Shown: piece after piece, positions 20,084 to 23,183 of the stretch
How positions within the stretch are numbered: position 1 is the first letter of the stretch
Layout: each line of letters opens with the position of its first letter
Assembly (NCBI GenBank): GCA_015680685.1
Contig: MNCI01021515.1
Coordinates: forward strand, 375,105-398,287
DNA: 23,183 bases
Direction of reading: 5' to 3'
Origin: Gnetum montanum
Taxonomy: Eukaryota; Streptophyta; Gnetopsida; Gnetales; Gnetaceae
Position numbers and translations under genes: made by a program
Notes under the pieces: model-generated
Told to the model about the DNA's origin: nothing
The model's database searches: none
Seen by the model: the letters and a program-made list of their open reading frames with translations, nothing else

Positions 20084-21978
20084 CTACAGATGTGAGATCA
20101 CAGGGCAACATCCCTTAGGATGGCTGTATTGACATATCTTGCATCCACTATCATCATCTGTATCTGAGTCCACAACCTCTTCAATAATAGCAACTTTGCC
20201 CTTACCCTTGTTCCCTGCATTTTCTGCTTCTCTCTTTTTTCTTTTGTCACGATCACTACCTCTCTCTCTAGACTCCTCTACTATTTTGGGAACAGTTTGA
20301 AACCTACTATCCAAGGAGTCCCACATTTGGTCTACCTTTTCCAATACTTCTAATTTTAACTTTTGGATAGGCAAGGATTTCCTATTCATCATCTCTTCGA
20401 GTGGTGACTCTTCCTCATCCTCACAAAATCTTACTTCCTTCTTTCAGAGGGAAGGATCTCGGTTATATTCTTCCACACTTTCTCTCTTTCGTAGCTCACC
20501 TTCTTCCTTAGCAACTGCTCTAGTAGTCTATGAATTTGATGGGACCTAAGCTCAGATAACCTTCCTTGGGCATAAGTCCCAAGGATTCTTCTCATTTCAT
20601 GCCTAAGCCCATCTACGAGATGGTGTAGCTGATCTTGCTGCGAATAACCATGGCTAGGACAATGATGTAATAGTGCATAATAGTGGCTCATGGTAGCATC
20701 CAAGGGTTCATGACTTCCTTGTTTCTATCCTTGGATTTTCTTTCACAAGTTAGACACCTAAGAGTACATTTGGTACTTATCATTAAATAATTCTAACATA
20801 GTACTCCACCTACGAATGGATTGCAGTTCTAAGGACCGGTAATAGCTTTCAGCTTCTTTTACTAGTGTCCGTGGGAACAACTTAATTTTTTGCCACTCAT
20901 TCTCTATGTTTTGCAAGGCACACACATCATGAAATGCTTGTAAGTGATTTTTAGGATCAGTGTTATATCCCCCTTCAAATCGTGGGATGTTATTCATATC
21001 TAACCTCTTGATCCTACTATCTCTTTGGTGCCTTGTTGGAACTCTCACAGCCTCAGTTATGTCTAGAATGCTTCGAGTAGTGAGTAGGGGTTCATCATGA
21101 TCATCTCATTCATGGCGTCTATGATGCCTATGTTGTTCCCTACTCATCCTTCTTCTATGTCATGATTCCCTAGAGTGCCCTCATCCTCTATCTTGGCTAT
21201 TTCATCTGTGACTTCCACTCTGCTTGCCCTTATCCTCATGATCTTTTTCTCTATGTCTGCATCTGAACACTAAAGGAGAGGGTGAAGGATATGATGAAGG
21301 TGAAGAAGAAGGAGAACCACCATCATGACAGTGTCTACTACCTTCTCTTCAGTTGTCTCTACCTCAATCATGATTATGATCAGAATGCCCACCTTTGTCA
21401 TGTGTCCTTGTTTCTTTTTCGAACACTTTGTGTCTGTTGGTATTAGCACCTAGATTATGAATAGTAGAATGAAGGTTCTGATACACAACCCCTTGGACAA
21501 AGTCAAGGGAACGAACATTGTTATGTGGGCGACTACCTGAGGTAGGTTCATCACCCTCAATTTCACTTAAAACATGGGGGGCATCCTTGGACCATTTTCC
21601 CTTCAAAGACTTATGGTGTCTCTCCTGTTGCAAGTCCCTTTGATGTTGCACCTCTATGGGATGATAGTCTCTCAAATCAGAGTCCTACGCAACATATTCT
21701 ATGTGTAAGTGTTGCATGCCTATTCATGTGAGAGCACAAAGAAGCACGCTTGGGACTGAACGGTCAAGAGGTAACACTATGTTACCTTCCAAGTCATGCC
21801 AACATAGTTGTTCATCTTGATAAAGAATAAAGATGAAGTCAAACACATATTCATTAGGATAAATGTATACACAAAACTATTGAGGGATTGGCATATCAAC
21901 GTCATGTGTATTATGCCACTGATTGCTTCTTGTGTTAGTCCTAGGCGATGAAGTGCTTTTGTGTGAAGAAGAAGACAT
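20084..21978 (-). pseudogene. gag: gag of element B, broken
   Basis: The ATG at 21976-21978 begins MSSSSHKSTSSPR, like element A, about 115 bp after the primer-binding site. An N-terminal region follows, then an Arg/His/Asp/Ser-rich tract (about 21060-21420), then the capsid core starting MNNIPRFEGGYN at about 20994 and running through NHLQAFHDVCAL and SYYRSLEL. The segment to 20431 includes LLHHCPSHGYSQQDQLHHLV. A frameshift between 20431 and 20392 precedes a Lys/Glu-rich stretch and the zinc knuckle CKICQYSHPKGC near 20107-20142, which keeps its Cys and His positions. A TAG ends the frame at 20084-20086. Open blocks are separated by several stops, so no full Gag can be made. Confidence 0.87.
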
Positions 21979-22019
21979 TTTATCTTGTTCAGTGTGCAAT
22001 GTACTATTATCTTTTCCTT

Positions 22020-22040
22020 AACAAACCCTAAGGGTTTGTT
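22020..22040. promoter_or_regulatory. 9-bp-arm palindrome containing a telo-box, in element B leader
   Basis: AACAAACCC and GGGTTTGTT flank a central TAA, so this is a perfect short inverted repeat in the untranslated leader between primer site and gag. It contains AAACCCTAA, the plant telo-box, at 22023-22031. Element A has AAACCCTAA at the corresponding leader position (5628-5636) without the second arm. A regulatory role is only inferred. Confidence 0.4.
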
Positions 22041-22090
22041 CCAACAATGTGAATGATTTCCTAAGTTCTACTTAGTGCACAAGCAACTAA

Positions 22091-22109
22091 GTCCTTAGCA
22101 ACGACGCCA
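22091..22109 (-). other. Primer-binding site of element B, complementary to tRNA-Asp
   Basis: Two bases after the LTR end, the minus strand reads TGGCGTCGTTGCTAAGGAC. The first 18 bases match the complement of the plant tRNA-Asp(GUC) 3' end at 14 positions, and all four differences are transitions. This is the site at which the tRNA would prime first-strand cDNA synthesis. Confidence 0.8.
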
Positions 22110-22653
22110 ATGATGAGCAGCAAGGTACCCCTACGCTCAACCATACGAATATGAGCATTTCACACATGATCCAATCGAATTCCAAGGAGTAAGTGCCTAT
22201 GCATCTTTGTGGAACAATAATGGGTTGGTTAATCATTGTCTTCCCAAGATTACTTGTATGTCATGGTTGTATGGTTAAGTAAGCTTGAGGCATATGATTT
22301 TTATAGCTTTTATGTATTTTATATCTTGCACTAGTAAGGAGGGGGAGAAAGATAACTAAGTAACTAATCTAATTTAACTACTTATTAGCTAAGTTTTAAT
22401 TACTTCTAACACTAGTATCCATTCCCACTTGTTGTACACATCCTGAACCAGTGCAACACTACTGGGATTACCAAACGCTAATCGTTATTGGGTTACCAAG
22501 CATTACATGCATGCTCGAAGCAATCGTAGTGAGTGTATTTAACTAAGAGAGTTGTAGGGTGAAAGAAATCATTAATCAACTAGGAAAGTATTAATAATAA
22601 TTAATGCTAATTAATCTATTCCAAATGCTACAAGGTTTATCATAAAGTTCATA

Positions 22654-22659
22654 TTTATT
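22654..22659 (-). terminator. Poly(A) signal AATAAA in 5' LTR of element B
   Basis: AATAAA on the minus strand, at the same distance from the TATA box as in the other LTR of B. Confidence 0.4.
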
Positions 22660-22826
22660 GCCATACACAAAGTGTGCTCAAGTACACAATTCTTGAATAA
22701 AGATCCGTTCACTCTATGACTCCTACTGCGGGGACACAGAAATAATTCTAACTCTAGAGTGAAAAAATGACAAGAGTTTAGCTAAGGAACTAACTGTCTA
22801 CTATGAAAACCAAGGGCGCCACCCCT

Positions 22827-22834
22827 TATTTATA
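22827..22834 (-). promoter_or_regulatory. TATA box in 5' LTR of element B
   Basis: TATAAATA on the minus strand, about 98 bp inside the LTR, is conserved in all three LTRs of the window. It is the probable core promoter for element B transcription toward lower coordinates. Confidence 0.68.
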
Positions 22835-22841
22835 GGTGAGG

Positions 22842-22931
22842 AGACATGCCTCAATATTAGGTATCCAACATCACATGGTTGGATCCAATATTTCGGATCC
22901 GATATCGCGGTCCCGATATCGTGGTTCATCA
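22842..22931 (-). repeat. GATATC/GGATCC-type short repeat array in U3 of element B
   Basis: Upstream of the TATA box the LTR holds three to five imperfect units of about 14 bp of the form CGATATCGGNNCCG, each nearly self-complementary (CGATATCG, GGATCC). The other B LTR has the same array at about 13905-14008 with one extra diverged unit, and element A has scattered related units at 4735-4790. The position suggests enhancer repeats. Confidence 0.55.
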
Positions 22932-22936
22932 TATCC
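22932..22936. repeat. Right target-site duplication TATCC of element B
   Basis: TATCC follows the right LTR immediately and is identical to 13168-13172. Confidence 0.9.
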
Positions 22937-23183
22937 TTAGACATTCTCACAATCAAATATTTTTGCATGCCCCATCAACAACATCCAATTGTGTGCATCT
23001 TCACAACATTTTTTTTAATGAAATCCTCTTTTTATTATTGTGAGTTCTTAAACCCTCTTCAAGCATTTCATTGCATTGGAATTTTCAGAATTTAATAATA
23101 GGCCACTTATCCATTTCATCCTATTTTCAATCTTCTTGCTCACACTATTAAAAGAATCAATCCACCATAATCACAACCTAGCC
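22932..23183 (+). mobile_element. Element A, 3' continuation (non-coding, runs off the window)
   Basis: When element B and one TATCC copy are set aside, 13167 joins to 22932 and the joined sequence aligns across the junction with element B's own 3' region at about 14733, read on the minus strand. Short matching blocks continue downstream, for example CAATCAAA (22952-22959) and TCCATTTCATCCTATT (23110-23125). This is the rest of element A's non-coding 3' region. No gene is visible. The 3' LTR of A is not reached. Confidence 0.75.

Larger units (their letters stand above)
13173..22931 (-). mobile_element. Element B: Ty3/gypsy LTR retrotransposon (Tat/Athila-like), structurally complete but dead
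   Basis: This minus-strand element of 9,759 bp has two LTRs, a perfect 5-bp target duplication, a tRNA-Asp primer-binding site, a purine tract at the other end, and gag, protease, RT, RNase H and integrase in order. It belongs to the same family as element A, into whose 3' region it inserted in the opposite orientation. It has net frameshifts in gag and in RT, an in-frame deletion in RT, a missing integrase block at an N, and scattered stops. Integrase DDE and RT FIDD residues survive. The LTRs differ at about 24 of the first 163 aligned positions by my count, so insertion is not recent. Confidence 0.93.
22111..22931 (-). repeat. 5' LTR of element B (821 bp)
   Basis: It has perfect termini: TGATGA at 22111 and TCATCA at 22926-22931. 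It aligns end to end with 13173-14008. In element orientation it starts with a GATATC-rich U3, then TATA box, AATAAA, and a TTAATTA-rich 3' part, ending next to the primer-binding site. Confidence 0.93.

Noticed and set aside
13173-22931. Element B as an intact, potentially active retrotransposon
   Set aside because: The structure is complete, but gag and RT are frameshifted, the protease Asp and an RT block are gone, and the LTRs have diverged substantially.
1-23183. CRISPR arrays, bacterial operons, rRNA or tRNA genes
   Set aside because: There are no regularly spaced direct repeats, no ribosome-binding sites with operon-like genes, and no cloverleaf-forming gene; the only tRNA-related sequences are the two primer-binding sites.

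Overview
The window is plant nuclear DNA without a host gene that I can recognise. It is AT-rich and consists of decayed mobile elements stacked inside one another. The evidence for a land plant is Ty3/gypsy LTR elements of the non-chromodomain Tat/Athila type with a primer-binding site matching plant tRNA-Asp, heavy transition-biased decay typical of methylated plant repeats, and a dead Helitron. The deep nesting and age fit a large, repeat-rich genome such as a gymnosperm, but that narrower guess is weak.

Layout. Bases 1-2093 are AT-rich sequence with no recognised gene; they hold a degenerate 50-bp tandem repeat near 1.1-1.25 kb and one unrecognised small reading frame. Bases 2094-4721 (+) are the remains of a Helitron Rep/helicase gene: the HUH motif, both catalytic tyrosines and Walker B survive, while the Walker A lysine is lost and the reading frame is broken. 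At 4722 this gene is interrupted by element A, an old plus-strand Ty3/gypsy element: 5' LTR 4722-5547, primer-binding site, gag, protease, RT/RNase H, integrase, and a long non-coding 3' region up to 13172.

Element A is in turn split by element B, a second member of the same family lying head-on on the minus strand (13173-22931). B has two LTRs of 836 and 821 bp, a perfect 5-bp target duplication TATCC, a tRNA-Asp primer-binding site, a purine tract, and gag-pol in the usual order with integrase last. Element A resumes at 22932 and runs off the end of the window; its 3' LTR should begin roughly 0.4-0.5 kb beyond the last base.

How the parts relate. Insertion order is Helitron, then A, then B. 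Both LTR elements are dead: stops, frameshifts and lost catalytic residues occur throughout, although B keeps all three integrase DDE residues and the RT FIDD box. Several stop codons occupy identical positions in A and B, which suggests either a common defective source or repeated CAG-to-TAG deamination. A single N in B sits exactly where about 115 bp of integrase are missing, which may be an assembly gap. I see no new coding system; the most useful points are the nested architecture, the shared stops, the N-marked gap and the unusual Helitron lineage.
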